DNA from: Micropterus salmoides
Lineage: Eukaryota; Chordata; Actinopteri; Centrarchiformes; Centrarchidae
Reading direction: 5' to 3'
Length of the DNA stretch: 64,000 nt
NCBI RefSeq assembly: GCF_014851395.1
Contig: NW_024040374.1
Span: 30,026,772 to 30,090,771, forward strand
The notes under the pieces are model-generated. The model did no database searches. It was not told the origin of the DNA and worked only from the letters and a program-made list of their open reading frames with translations. Below, in pieces: positions 36,330-49,199 of this stretch; position 1 is the stretch's first letter; each line of letters opens with the position of its first letter. A program made the position numbers and the translations under genes.

Positions 36330-36876
36330 TGTTTTGTGGAATACCTCAGGGATCAGTCCCTGATCCCCATGCGTTTCTCCATTTACGTGTTACCACTAAG
36401 AGAAACTATATTATTTTCCATTTTTACACAGATGACACACATTCTTTCGACTAGTAAAAGCAAATTAATTCCTCTCAATCCATGCCTAAATAACTGCCTA
36501 TATGGGGGTTCTTCTGGTGAGGACAGGCTGGGCAAGTTTCATCTTTGCCCTCTTTTAAGTTGCTTTTTAAAATGTGCTTTTAAAAATACACCTTTTTAAA
36601 TATGCTTTTACCCACAAGGTACAAGGTACTGTGTACTGTCGATGGGTGGATAAATAACAAGTCACTGAAATGAAAACTGTTACAGTGGAGTGCTGAGGAT
36701 GAATGATTCTTATTTGACTTTATTTTATCCCTTTTATTTTATTGTATTTTACTAATTTTATATTAAATTTTCATGCTCTTATCTTTTTTTTGTATTATTC
36801 TTTACACTTGTTAAAGCACTTTGTAACTTGTTTTTGAAAAGTGCTCTACAAATAAGGATTATTATTATTATTTATT
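36330..36876 (+). mobile_element. LINE relic with 3' tail (L2/Rex type)
   Basis: The first part translates in shifting frames as GIPQGSVPDP..., followed by FYTDDTH. These are the remains of the reverse-transcriptase G-PQGS-LGP and Y-DD motifs, with A of YADD replaced. After a gap, the 3' untranslated tail is present: aagcactttgtaacttgttt, ttgaaaagtgctctacaaat and a short (TTA)n. The element is internally deleted and inactive. Confidence 0.65.
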
Positions 36877-37039
36877 ATGAATTAAGGAGTCTCACGTCTT
36901 TTAACATCCTTTGTGCTCTGTGGAGGCACCTCTTTTCACTGATATCACTGATGCTCCATAGATTGGTCACCAAGCATCAGTGGCAATTAATTCCTTGCAG
37001 TGTATGTCTAAAAGTGTTTTAATATCTTACCATATAACC

Positions 37040-37162
37040 CCATTTATTTTGTATTTTCTTACTTTCATGTATGATCATTTTATTTGATTCTATTTGCTAC
37101 TGTTTAAAAGGTACCAAATAAATAAATTGTGTTATTATTATTATTATTACTATTATTATTAT
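37040..37162 (+). mobile_element. LINE 3' tail with (TTA)n
   Basis: aaaaggtaccaaataaataa followed by an imperfect (TTA)n (37131-37162). This is the typical end of a fish non-LTR retrotransposon. No coding remnant is visible upstream. Confidence 0.4.
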
Positions 37163-39661
37163 CACGTTACCTGAAAATAATTGTTTTAAAATCATGGGAA
37201 ATCCTTCAGTGCTTCTTGTGATGTCTTGTGATACATGTAATGCTTCTCTGCCCCATTACATGTTCATATACACACAGATATGATGAAGTTTATAACCATG
37301 ACATCTCAATTGGCTTTTAATGGAAAATCACATAATGACTCTGAAATAAGTATGCTTTTTAAAATGGAAAACCTTAATAAAAGATTCCTTCAAAGACTGA
37401 AATGTAAAGGAAATCCATTTGGCACTTCTGGGACAATAATGGCTATGCTTCCGCTAATGGGTCTTTATATGGAAAATAGCTTTTATGTATTTTTTTTCTT
37501 TCAGTTTTGCTAGAGCTTGGTAAGTGTTAACCTTTCTCATACACACTTAACGTCTCACAGGACCTGTCAGTCTCTGTCATTCCCAATTTCCTAATTGCAT
37601 GAAAGACATGTCAATAAAATTTGATCCAGGCCTTATTTGAGTCTCCTCTGCTGGTTTGTTTTGTTCTTGATGTTTGCTGTCTTTATTGTTCTGACTCTGA
37701 GAGGACTGGACTCAAAGGTTGAGTAATAAAGATGTTTCCAGAATGGACTGGCTGGTATTTCAGCCTTTCGGCAAATACACCATCCAGCACTGAACAATAC
37801 CTGGGCCTCAGATAAGACATCTGAATAAAAGATATGGTCTAAAATATACACTTTACCCAAAACCGCAAAATGATAAATAAATAAATATAAATTCCACTAT
37901 TTCTCATTAATGGGACCATAAAAGCATGAAACTGCAGAGTAAATTTTTTTTTCTCAGACGTATGAGTTCATTTTTAAAACATTTATGTCGGGACAATGTC
38001 ATGAAAGGTTTTAGTATTTGCATTTTTTCCCATTCATGCATAATATGTCTTTCTTTCTCTGCGGCTAGATTCTTCATCATTTTATGGTATAGAAATAGTT
38101 GTAATAGATATAGTTTCGTAGAGTGAGATGAAATTGTTATCAATCTTATGTCTGTGGGTTATGTGCAGAGCTGGAGTCAGAATGCAGTTAGCCTAGCTGA
38201 GAGATAAAGACAAGAAGTAAGACAACAGCTACCCTGGCCCTGTCCAAAGTGTAAAAACACCAACATCTCTAATGTTTACTTATTTGCACAATGCATCGTA
38301 TTTGCTAAACCCATACAGAACACAAAATCTACAAACAAAAGACAAATTGTGGTTTTAGGGAGAGTGTACAATAAGCTAGGCTAAACACGATCCAGCTCTA
38401 TATTTTTTACCCCAACTAGCCTTGTGGTCACATCTTTTAAATAGTCTAATTAGATACTTTGCTCACTTTCCTGAAACCAGACAAACAATATTGTGTATAA
38501 CTCCTATTAAATTAGCTGAATAAATTGTAGTCATTTTGATACTGGATCTTATTTAGATGTAGTACCGCACTCTTAAAGAGCATGCATGACAACATCCAGG
38601 TTGAAATTATGACAGGGAAACTATGTTGACTTGTCACTTCATAAGACAGAAGTACCTGAATAGCAAAAATGCCTTACAACTTCAGTGTATACACTGTTGT
38701 ATTTTTTATTATTGTCAAATAACGTACTCTTAAGCCTCAACTTTTACAACGTGATTGCTTATATTTGCTTGCATTCTTAATAATGTTTAATCCAGGTCTA
38801 CTCTCATTTTTTATTAGTTGTCACCTGTAATGCAAAATAGAGAAATAAATGCATGTCCCTTTAGGACCAACACTTAACAACTCTTTGCTAGCTGCAGGTG
38901 CAGAGTGGAGCTGCACAGCCTTCCGACTGTGCTGTGGAATTTTGGAATATAAAGAGATACACGGTGGCCTTTTTGTTTTGTTTTTACCTAGTACATTTTT
39001 CTTAAATCCACAAGAGGAGTCAGTGTGCGTAGCCTAAAAAAAACACGTTTTAACTTAAGGTTTGCACTCTGTAGCAAGTTTTGGATCCTAAAGTTGTGTT
39101 CCCATGCTGGGCATGAGTTTCCAATGTCAAAAAAATAAACAATAACTAAAAAAACGTGGACAAAGAGCTTGGCTATCCAGACCCTACTGCTATTGTGTAG
39201 GTTATTTTGTTTGAACTCATATGAGACCATATATTTTGCTTTCTGAAACAAGATTATGACAGACAGGTGCAAATAACAGGTCTCTTGATCGGTGTCCCTT
39301 ACTGCTGAGGGAAGTTATCTTTCACAGATTTTTGCTTAATATCGGTTTCTTTAAAAATGCAGTTTAGAATTGTTGTGAAATGCAATCAGACCAACAAGCC
39401 ATTACAATGAACAATGTGGATTTAGGCCAGGTTGCAAAGCCAATCACACCGCTGTGTGGAATTAAATGAACAGAAAAAGACAAGTTGTTAATCATTTATC
39501 ACAATAATTTGTATGACAATTAATCATCAACTAAAATTCCACGAGTGTGACAGCCATGGGCATAAGTGGATAATAAACACCATATTCTTTCTATGTATCT
39601 ATCTGCAAGTGCATGGGCAACATTTGTGTACGCCTGTAGTATTTGTTTCTGTGTCTACTAT

Positions 39662-39685
39662 TGTGTGTGTGTGTGTGTGTGTGTG
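39662..39685 (+). repeat. (TG)n microsatellite
   Basis: About 12 TG units. More GT-rich sequence lies at 39810-39870. The frame 39566-39955 is an artefact of these tracts. Confidence 0.9.
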
Positions 39686-40145
39686 ATATCTATATCAGTC
39701 TCAGCAACAGATGGCCCAAACACACAATTCTGCTATTCTCTAGTCAGCAGGCCACGTCTCATAGCTCGCCAGGAGCAGCAGCAGGAGGCGGTGTGTGTGC
39801 TGCTGTGTTTTTTTTTTTTATGTGTGTGTGAGAGTGTGTGCGTTTCCGTATGTGTGTGCTTGCAGAGACCTTCATCTATAAGCCAAGCTGTTGGAAGGGC
39901 TCCCCGTGGTATGGGACACATGCCCATTTCTGACGACGCCTCATGTCTCAAGTGACTTTGAGTGCATCTCTGTTTGCGTGTGTGTGCCGATCTACACAGC
40001 TGTGTGTTTATGACCGCGTCTTTATGTCTGTTTTTTTTGAGGAACATGTTACCTTTATATCATGCAGTTGTCATGTTGACAAGACTTTCTACCCATCCCC
40101 CATTTCCTCAGTTTACATTTGTGTGTGTCTACAATAGTGGTGCTA

Positions 40146-40158
40146 TTCAGATCTTTTA
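40146..40158 (+). repeat. Target-site duplication, left
   Basis: TTCAGATCTTTTA, identical to 40288-40300, directly bordering the insertion. Confidence 0.85.
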
Positions 40159-40287
40159 TCCATCCATCCATCCATCCATCGTCAACCGCTTATCCTGCGT
40201 ACAGGGTCGCGGGGGGATGGAGCCAATCCCAGCTGACATCGGGCGAAAGGCGGGGTACACCCTGGACAGGTCACCAGTCCATCGCAG
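40159..40287 (-). mobile_element. RTE/Rex3-type 3' end insertion, 129 bp
   Basis: Read on the minus strand it goes from ctgcgatggactggtgacct through gggtgtaccccgcctttcgc and ataagcggttgacgatgg to a (GATG)n tail. This is the conserved 3' end of an extremely abundant fish retroelement, 5'-truncated. The insertion is flanked by a perfect 13-base duplication TTCAGATCTTTTA (40146-40158 and 40288-40300). Confidence 0.85.
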
Positions 40288-40300
40288 TTCAGATCTTTTA
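40288..40300 (+). repeat. Target-site duplication, right
   Basis: TTCAGATCTTTTA, identical to 40146-40158. The perfect match implies a fairly recent insertion. Confidence 0.85.
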
Positions 40301-40608
40301 GTTACGTAAAAGTAGAAATGCCACAACAAGAAAGACAAAAAAACTAAACTGATAAAACAAAAATTTCTGCATTCATATTTTAATTTTAGCAAAACTATTA
40401 TTAGAAAGTATCAGCAGTAGACAACAGGAAAACTCCTTTCAAGCTTACAGTACTAGCCAATAGTTGTAAATAAACAATAGATTATGTAAAATGAAGGGAG
40501 TTCAAGTAGTCTGTAAACACCCAGAGTCTAGAGAAGAGGTCTAGTAAATACGCCACAACTAAAAATAAGTCAGAAGTTCTCGTCGGATGGTCAAATAGCT
40601 TTGGAACC

Positions 40609-40619
40609 CCCCCCCCCCC
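40609..40619 (+). repeat. Poly-C tract
   Basis: An 11-base run of C; prone to length error. Confidence 0.9.
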
Positions 40620-40768
40620 ATCAACCCCAGGAGAGAAGGGAGCAATGGTTTGAACTTCTCTCTCTAACTGTCTTTTGTCATTCTTGACACAATTATTTTA
40701 TGTCACTTTTTATGTGAACAACCAAGTGCAACAGTATGAATGCCTTCCTGGAGAGACTGTGCGAAAAG

Positions 40769-41063
40769 TAAGACAATTATATCCATACTCTGCATGAGCA
40801 GAACATGTGAGTTATCTGCCTGTTGTCATTCTAATAGCTCTTTCAACTCATCAGTCTAACAGGCATGCAACATGTAACTAAAAATTTAAAATGTGGCTAC
40901 ACAAAGACAAATAAGTTGATTTTTTTATGTGGACATGCAGATCATAAATGCATACTTTGCCAAAGATAATTTGTCTGTTTGTCTTTCAAAGGAGATGGTG
41001 CTAAAATGATGCTGATGGCTTTGAAGCAACATTACCGTTCCCCAACTTTAATCATACAAAAGC
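40769..41063 (+). repeat. Left arm of 300-bp inverted repeat
   Basis: The reverse complement recurs at 42015-42319. Shared stretches include tctgcatgagcagaacatgt, gataatttgtctgtttgtct, ttcaaaggagatggtgct and ggctttgaagcaacattacc. Small indels and substitutions separate the arms. The sequence is not a repeat that I recognise. Confidence 0.85.
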
Positions 41064-42014
41064 CTGTAATTACAGATGACGAAGAGCAGGCAAAGACACT
41101 GCTTAACCCTAGTTACGGTTGCTAAGCCATAGTGGGACAATCACTGTTCAGTGGGGGGATTTAGAACAATGAAATAGTCTATATTTAAATTTGTGTAACA
41201 TTATGTCTCGTATCATCAACATCATGTATATTCCCTGTCGACAGAGAAATTGTGGTTTCACTCTGTGCCGTTTAGGAGATAGTCTTCTTTTTTGTTTTTT
41301 CATTATTTCTTGTGCAGAGATTTCCCATCACTGTTGAAATCTGACACCTGAATTTATCAGGACAAACAGGAAGAATGTATGATGTCTCAATTCTTGTGAA
41401 GGACACTGGTCACTCAGCACAGTAGGCCACAGCGCCATTTTGTGATTTAGTTTATTAAAATTTTAATGGATCCATGTTTCAGACTCCAATAAACCTGCCA
41501 TTTCAGAAGGTTACCATCCCATCAATGTCATGTGGAGATGTAACCTGTTTTAAGGCAGATTGCTCTCCTTCCTGACATTTTCTTCCAGCTAATAGGATGT
41601 GCATGGATATCATGTACATCATCTGCATTTATTTTGGGGGAAATTATTCCAAAAAGCTGCCTAAACTTCAGTAAGTAAATCTGTGTCATTGTCATGCTGT
41701 GTAACATTTCCCATGCCTGCAGAGATGCTCTGATTGTTTTGAAGTGTTAACAAGCTGTATTTGAAGCCCCGCGACTGTCTTTATCTGAAGAGTGGATTGA
41801 ATCCTCTCCTCTGAAGCCTCTACCCCACAGAGAACGATGAAAAACTGTTTATCCAAACTTCAGCCAGCTGCAATTGTTTCATAAAAGCCTTTTTTAAACG
41901 TTTCATATCTTGACACTTTGGCATCTAAGCTTTAATTATAATAATAATTATTTATTCTCAGTATCACTGACAGTTCAAAGTCTGGTCCCTAACTCCCAAG
42001 CTTGCAAGTCAAAA

Positions 42015-42319
42015 GCTTTTGTATTATTAAAGTTGGGGAATGGTAATGTTGCTTCAAAGCCAAGTCTTTAGCATCATTTTTAGCACCATCTCCTTTGAAA
42101 GACAAACAGACAAATTATCTTTGGCAGAGTATGCATTTATGGTCTGCATATTCTAAAAGCTAAAAAAATCGACTTATTACTTTTTGTGTGGCCACATTTT
42201 TACTACATGTTGTATGCTTGCTATAATGATGAGTTGGAAGAGCTATTAGAATGACAAAAGGCAGATAAATCACATGTTCTGCTCATGCAGAGTATATCTA
42301 GAGGATATAATTGCCTTAG
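42015..42319 (-). repeat. Right arm of 300-bp inverted repeat
   Basis: Mate of 40769-41063, after a 951-base spacer. It carries an 8-base insertion (ctctagat on the minus strand) and a few extra bases that the left arm lacks. Confidence 0.85.
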
Positions 42320-44151
42320 TGGGAGCTCTGTGTGCCTTCTTGGGCCAAGCAGACTTGGAATATGAGTCGCTGTTGCCTCTGCTGGCAGCTGCTGAGGATA
42401 ATATATTCCTATAGCACACAATCATTTTAATAGCTTATCCATTTGTTCAGGAGACAATTGATTTTCTCTGTTTCCATACACGTTAGTCACATTTGATTTC
42501 TCTCATCCCATTTGCATTTGTCACATTTTAAGAGCGTGGCGCCTGTGCTCAGGCTCCATGATAGGAAATCTTTATTCAGGTGCCAGGGCTGGTGTTAAGG
42601 TGGAATCTAAGTGATGACGGAGGCTGCCAATAAAGAAGATTCAACACATCACTGGATGTTCTATGCAGTGTCATATAGTATAACTGAGAAGGGAGGAATT
42701 AGAAAGGTACATCACCCGACAGTGTAATCACTGATACTAGGACCTGGGTCGATTCTGGTGCAGTGTGGCTGAAGACCTACGCCAAATTACAATTAAAGTA
42801 ATCCGTAGCATTCTCATAAATAGATAAATGTAAGAATTACTAGTTGGACAGATATAACAGAGTAGAGATAACTATATTCAGTTAATGAAAAAATAAAAAA
42901 TTCTGCCTGTTTTTTAATAATAAAGATAACTATAGTTATAGGCAATAACACCTGAGCTTAAGAGACAACCGAATAAAACAGCATTCAATGACCACATCAC
43001 TGGCTTACTCAGTTAGAATGCATCTTTATGGGCCACCCACACCAATCTGTGCTGTTAAAAATAAATTGGACCATTTACCTTGGTTACTTGAGTTTGAGCT
43101 TACTAAACGGTTAATGGATGTTTCTATGTGACAATGTGCTTACATTCATATGTAAGCTGATCATACGAATGTGAACAGATTTAGTTAAACTGTCTGTAAC
43201 TGCACTGCAATTGAGTCATGCGGAAGAGCAGAGGTTATATTCAAGCCTTGGCTACGTTACAGACGATACTGCATTGACATCAGTCCCGCGATATTTCGTA
43301 AACCACCCACCCTTCCACCATGTTCTGATGAGGAAGTCATTGAGAATAGGGACTATCTGTCTGCAGGTATGTCCTACTGGTGGGTGGGGTCACGTCAAGG
43401 GTATAAAAAAACTGTTGTAATTATGAAAATGCAATCCAATTGTCAATCAAAATGTCAGTCTAGTGATTCGGATACATCTTTCTCTAAACTTTGTACCACC
43501 TGGAAAAATTGGGTGAGCCATGGCAGACATGTTTTAGGGGAGACCATTTTAAATGATATGTTTAACATTGAGGGGGTCAGTTTGATCATTAATGAATTAT
43601 TGTACAGACAGTAAATGGCACACACTTAACATCTGCTATAGCAAAAAGGAGACAGACAGACGCACAGTGTCAACAGTTCTAAGACACAATGTCCTTTTAA
43701 ACCGTTTACCTCTCCTCAGATGAAGCCGCTATTACACACTCAGGTTGGCAAGCTGCAAGGACCTTCCACAATACTGCATTGTGAATTGCTGTACTGCACA
43801 AGGTGAAAAATGAGAAAGCAGCAGTGCTTGAAGTGGGAAAAAAATAAGTGCCAGTCCTCCCCTCATTCACATGTTGGTGTGTGTATTGGCTGTTATTACA
43901 GTATAACAGTATTACATCCTGAATTTATACAGTGACTAAATGATACCAGAGGATATTACTGATGTTCATAACATGCAGTATGTTTATTTGACCAGGGGAA
44001 AACCATTGCATTTATTCTAGTAAAAAATATTAAAGATTTTTGTAAGGTTAATTTAACGTTACTTAGTCTTGCACCTCACACAGTGCTCCCCTCATTTGTT
44101 CCAAATGAGGTATAAACAAACAATATTTATTTAATAGGAGAAGTATTATTG

Positions 44152-44273
44152 CACTGAACAAAATTATAAACACTTTTGTTTTTGCCCCCATTCATCATGA
44201 GCTGAACTCAAAGATCTAAGACTTTCTCTATGTACACAAAAGGCCTATTTCTCTCAAATATTGTATAAGCATG
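44152..44273 (+). mobile_element. Tc1-like terminal inverted repeat (isolated end)
   Basis: Begins cactgaacaaaattataaac and ends ctctcaaatattgt. It is the reverse complement of the right end of the element at 59905-60309 (ttataattttgttcagtgta type). It is a solo end; no transposase follows. Confidence 0.7.
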
Positions 44274-45260
44274 TATATAAGCATCTGTATGGTGGCTTTC
44301 TTACCAACAACACTTTCTGTTTTATTTATTTGTTGTTGAGGATAGTGTGGCAGCCATGAGTCTAACACAGCAGTGATAAATGAAGACAGAGTTCAGAGAT
44401 AGACTGACTTAGAATAAAGCAGTAGTTAAAGAACTGCTTCTCACTGAATGTAAAACAAGGTCCAGTGTTGCTATGTTCAGATAGACTGCTGAATAGCAAT
44501 GCACATGTAAACACACTTCTGTACACTGTACAATTAACCTTCAACCCCCCTGAACAAATATTACATTTTGATCTCTGAGTCCTGGTAATAAGGGCAGTCA
44601 GGAGATGAGAAAGCGGGACAAGAAAAAAAAAGCAGTGCAGTGTTAACCCATTATAGCCTGGTTTATACAAGTCTGTTGGGGACTTGACTAATTACTGAAT
44701 TTAACCCCACCATTTGCATTACATGAATCCCATTTCGTCGGGTAATGAAATTCACTGAACTCAGAGTTTTATCTGTATCCCAGGAACACGTCATCAAGTT
44801 CAATCACTATGGCTAAATTATTGGACCGTTTTAATTAGCAAGAGACCTATTTGAAGGCAGATATTTTGAATTATCATAGCAGGAAATCCACAAGTGTATC
44901 TAATTCATTTTAAATGTCTGTTATGTTCTATACAGGTTTTCCTGTTGGCCATCCCAATGAACCAAAAAGCACAACAGTTTTATTAATGTTTTTATTTACA
45001 CCTGTGCTTTTCCAGCTATGACATATCAAAATGTCTGACGTTAAAAGGTCTATGGGCTACAGAGTGAATACCTTAGATTCAGCAGGGGTATCAACAACAA
45101 AATAGTTATACTCATTGCTTGAAGATTGCCCAGATTTGGCAGGAAGTTTAGAAGCAACCCAAACAGCATTATTAGACTGACACCTGCAACACCTAACACC
45201 TGCAAGACTGATATTGCCAAAGGTACATCTATGCCATCTCTCAAGGTGTAAATGAATACA

Positions 45261-45283
45261 ACACACACACACACACACACACA
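45261..45283 (+). repeat. (AC)n microsatellite
   Basis: About 11 AC units. Confidence 0.9.
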
Positions 45284-45524
45284 TAGTAATTGGATTGGCC
45301 AGACCGCGTCTGGAAGTGGATCTCAGCCAGGGACAAAGGCAATCGGTGCAGTTTGACCACAAGTTGAAAGGTCACCCAACTCTACATCTCCTTGTTGTCT
45401 TAAACAAGGAAAATGACAAGAGTTACTTTTGCCCTTCTTTAGCAAAATAAATTAAGTACAGTGCATATAACAGGGCTGTTTCCCTTAACCAGTGATGCAC
45501 CATGTTTGTTGACAAGAGTCAGAA

Positions 45525-45985
45525 TCAGAATCAAAATCAGCTTTATTGCCAGGTATGTGTACACACATGACAATTCAACTATAGATTATACATTGCTCAA
45601 GATGTGCTTACTTTATACAATAATACAATAATAAAATACAATAATATAATCAGACACAGGCTACAGTATAGAGAACACGTATGTACACAGTATAAAGAAA
45701 AACAAAATAGACAGATTGAGACAATAGTGCAATGAGCAGAGTGCAAAGGATGCACAAGTAAATTATTATTACCGTTATTATTATTATTATGTACATGTGA
45801 GAAATACAGGTGCATACTTGTACACATGTACACAGTACAATGGAGCATAGTGCACAGGATGCTGGAATAAATATGTATTATGTGCAGGTATTATGTACTT
45901 GAGGTAGGTGGATATATTCTGTTACATGTGAGATCTAGTCACAATGTGTGCAGAAAAGGATGTAAAAAGTTGCAAACTGCAGTGA
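45525..45985 (-). mobile_element. Retroelement 3' end with (TTCTGA)n-type tail
   Basis: The plus strand starts agtcagaatcagaatcaaaa and continues cagctttattgccaggtatg, the reverse complement of a conserved fish retroelement tail. The body, rich in aatacaataata and acagtataaagaa, continues to about 45985. An imperfect (TTA)n lies at 45762-45790. A second, shorter copy is at 54412. Confidence 0.6.
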
Positions 45986-46149
45986 TCTGATGTCATGATC
46001 AAGATAATATATTAAAGGCCTTGGAAACTTGCACCTCATGCCCAAATGAGATGTTCTACAAGGCATTCACAATTCCACCAGAGCAACTTCCCGCCCATAA
46101 CCTCACAGAGAAGTGACAATTGTCTCTGCAGCAAGCAATGGCTCCTCTC

Positions 46150-48075
46150 ACTCCCTCTCAGTCTCCTGCTCTCTCTGCTTTGTGTGTCAAATGTTTAGCT
46201 CTTCCTACATGTATTAGGTGTAGTGTATTTGTCGCATTGGAAGCGAGGCTTTGTAAATTGTAAACTTGACTCCTCACCATGGAAACTCAATCTGGACCAA
46301 CCAGAGGACTCTTAAACATCAGATCTCTCTCATCTAAAGCTGTTCTAGCAAATGATTTAATATCAGATTATCATATTGATCTATTTTGTCTAACAGAAAC
46401 CTGGCTGGGTCATGAAAAATATCTTAGCTTTAATGAATCCACTCCCAGTCATATAGACTCACATTCCTTGAGGCTCCAGCTGAGGAGGTAGAACTGCAGC
46501 TATCCTCGACTCAAGCCTATTAATCAATTCTAAACCTAAATTAAATTAGAACTCATTTGAAAGTCTTGTTCTAAGTCTTTCACACCCAACCTAGAAAACT
46601 CTACATCCCATTCTATTTGTATCAGTGTACTGTACTCCTGGTCCATATTTTGAGTTTTTATGAAGTTTAGTCTTTAAAAGAGATAAAGTAATTATTGTAA
46701 GTAATTTTAATATCCATGTGTAATTTGACAATGGTAGCCTTGGTACTGCGTTTGTCTCATTAGATTCAACTGACTTCTGTCAGAGAGTGTTTATAATCCC
46801 ACTCACTATTTTAACCACACCCTCGACCTTGATCTGCCATATAGCATTAAAATTTAACATTTAATTCCAAAGATCCCTTTTATCTGAACACTATTTAATA
46901 ATTTTATTAACTTGTCTGATTCCATCAGCATTTCATTCAATACCATTCCATACCGTCTCAATTTAACAGAGGACTACTATGCTAACAGTCCCTCCCAAAT
47001 TGATCATCTTGTTGATAGTGCTGCAAGGTCACTGAGAATGACACCTGATGCTGTTAACCCTTTAAAACAGAAGATAATGAAACAAAGAGAGTTAGCTCCA
47101 TGGTACAACACCCAAAGTCACAAGGTCAAGCAAATGTCGTTTTTGAAAGGAAATGACATTCCTTGGATGAACCTTGCTTAAGCTGGTAATTTAGTCTTAA
47201 AACATATGGAAACACCCTTGGAAATGCCAGATGTGGTTTTACTCATCATTAATACAGGGAAATAAGAACAACCCCAGGTTTCTTTGCAGCACTGTAACCA
47301 GGCTGTAGCTGAGTCACAGTTCTATTGAACCATGTATTCCTATAGCCCTCAGTAGTAACGACTTCAGGTGCTTCATCGATGATAAAATTCCATTCACTGA
47401 ATTCAGTTGTTACAGACAAAATTCATCACATGCCACTGTCAACCATTACTGATTCATCTTCAAAATCAGGAACCCTAGAAACAGCTGTAAAACATGTTCC
47501 TCCCAACAATCTTCACCAACTAACTTAAATGATTTCTTCTTCTAAACCATAAACCTGTCTCTTAGACCCCATCCCAACTAGGCTGCTTAAATAAGTTAAT
47601 ACCCTTTGTCGGTACTTTACTAGATACGATCAATATGTCTTTACTAACAGGCTATGTACCATCACATCCTACAACAGACTTGAAATATTTACTTCCAGCA
47701 TTCCTTAAGGACGGAAAAACCAGGTCCCAGTTTGGGAGACACCATCTCCACATTTAAAAGTAGGGTTATGACTTTCCTCTAACAAAGCTTATAGTTAGGG
47801 CTGGCTCAGGAGAGCCCTGAACCATCCCTTAGTTATGCTGCTATAGGCCTAGACTGCCACAAGACTTCCCATGATGCACTGAGCTCCACTTCCTCTCCAT
47901 CTGTATGCATTCTTATCCATTAAATGAATGTTACTAACTCAACTTTTTCCTCCATGTTTCTGCTTAATACCAGCTGCTACAGTTAATTATCCATTGTCCT
48001 TTGTATTATCATTACTATTACTACTGAGATAACTTCTATTATGATTTAATGATATAAATAAAATGTAATTGAATT
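46150..48075 (+). mobile_element. L2-clade LINE, internally deleted and frameshifted
   Basis: The plus-strand fragments follow the order of a fish L2-type LINE. First is the endonuclease start (LLNIRSLSSKAVLANDLISD, then IDLFCLTETWL; 46279-46491). Next comes the linker (NLTEDYYANSPSQIDHLVDS, then REL APWYN; 46912-47181). After that are pieces like NNPRFLCSTVTRLTESHSSI (about 47270) and DPIPTRLLK (about 47565), then LLTGYVPS (47640-47660). The catalytic reverse-transcriptase core is missing. The copy resumes at a C-terminal DTISTFKSR-like stretch (about 47740) and ends in a 3' tail, ataaataaaatgtaattgaa (about 48050). Multiple frameshifts and stops show that it is dead. Confidence 0.75.
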
Positions 48076-49199
48076 GATTGGATCTGTACCTCCTCCCTAA
48101 ATGAGACAACCAATTGTAGACCAATGGTGGACTATTATGTTCAAGCAGCCCTCATCAACTTGAAAATGAAATATTCTGCTGATAAAATTGGTAAATCCTA
48201 GTTGTAAACTTTGACAAGTTTCATCATATTTGAGTTTCAATACTCAAATTTATTAAAAGTTGTGACTGTCAACTATGATCTTCTATTTTCTATGGTTGCT
48301 GTAACTGAAAGTTATACCACCAAATGAATACACTGTTCACTGGCTTGTCCATAGATGTAGATAGATTGTCAGGCTTTCTCAAAGTGTCAGTATTTGACGC
48401 CCTGAGATGGGAACATGTTGGGGCTAACATGGATTGTCTGAGAAATTCATTAAAAAAGTTGACCGTCACACAATGGATTGAGCCGCACTAGTTTTATCTT
48501 CCAAATTCAGGCAATAAAGGTTGCATCTCTCAGCCATGTTTTAAATGTCTAAAGATCCTGGTCTTGTTGGTCTGTTGTGACAAATACAGTCTAAACATTC
48601 TTAATACAAATGATCCTGTCCCTGAAGTAAGGCACAACTAGCATATGTGTAGAGTGTGTTTAACAGTTATCCATTGTCCACCTGTAAATTATTCTGCTCT
48701 GCACAAAAACTCCATAATTAAAGGTGGCCACACATTATGTTGTTGATATATGGTTAAATAATAATGCCAGCTGATGAAGTCTGTCTTTTATAGAAAGACA
48801 TTGGTATGAATTTGACACCTACAAGCTTACCTCACCAATAAGTAGCTTTTTAAATAATACCCATCTTGTCTGCTAAGCCTGCCCTTGGGTCCCAATTTGT
48901 GCACTTACACATATAGTGGATTGTACCTGTTCCAGGTATAACAATAGCATATGGCAGAATTCCCCATAAATGCTGACACCACCTGAGGGGGTTTAGTGTC
49001 ACATTCAAGGACACTTGCATAGAACACACGGTGGCTGCTGCACACAATGTGGACTTTTCGCCGAAAATGAGACTCGCAGACATTCAGTAATGGGATAGTT
49101 TCTGTAAAGCATTCTGTAATGCATTCTAGGTGTATGAATTAAATTTATTACTTTTAGGAAACTATGGATCTTATTGAATGACATTGCATGCATGCACAG

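Noticed and set aside
39566..39955. 129-residue plus-strand open frame with Cys-Val repeats
   Set aside because: It is produced by GT microsatellites.
42221..42421. Minus-strand frame considered as an upstream NAALADL2 exon
   Set aside because: No transmembrane segment or match to the stalk region, and it overlaps the right arm of the inverted repeat.
43383..43410. TATA-like gggtataaaaaaactg as a promoter or LTR
   Set aside because: No supporting motifs, no TG...CA boundaries and no paired LTR found.
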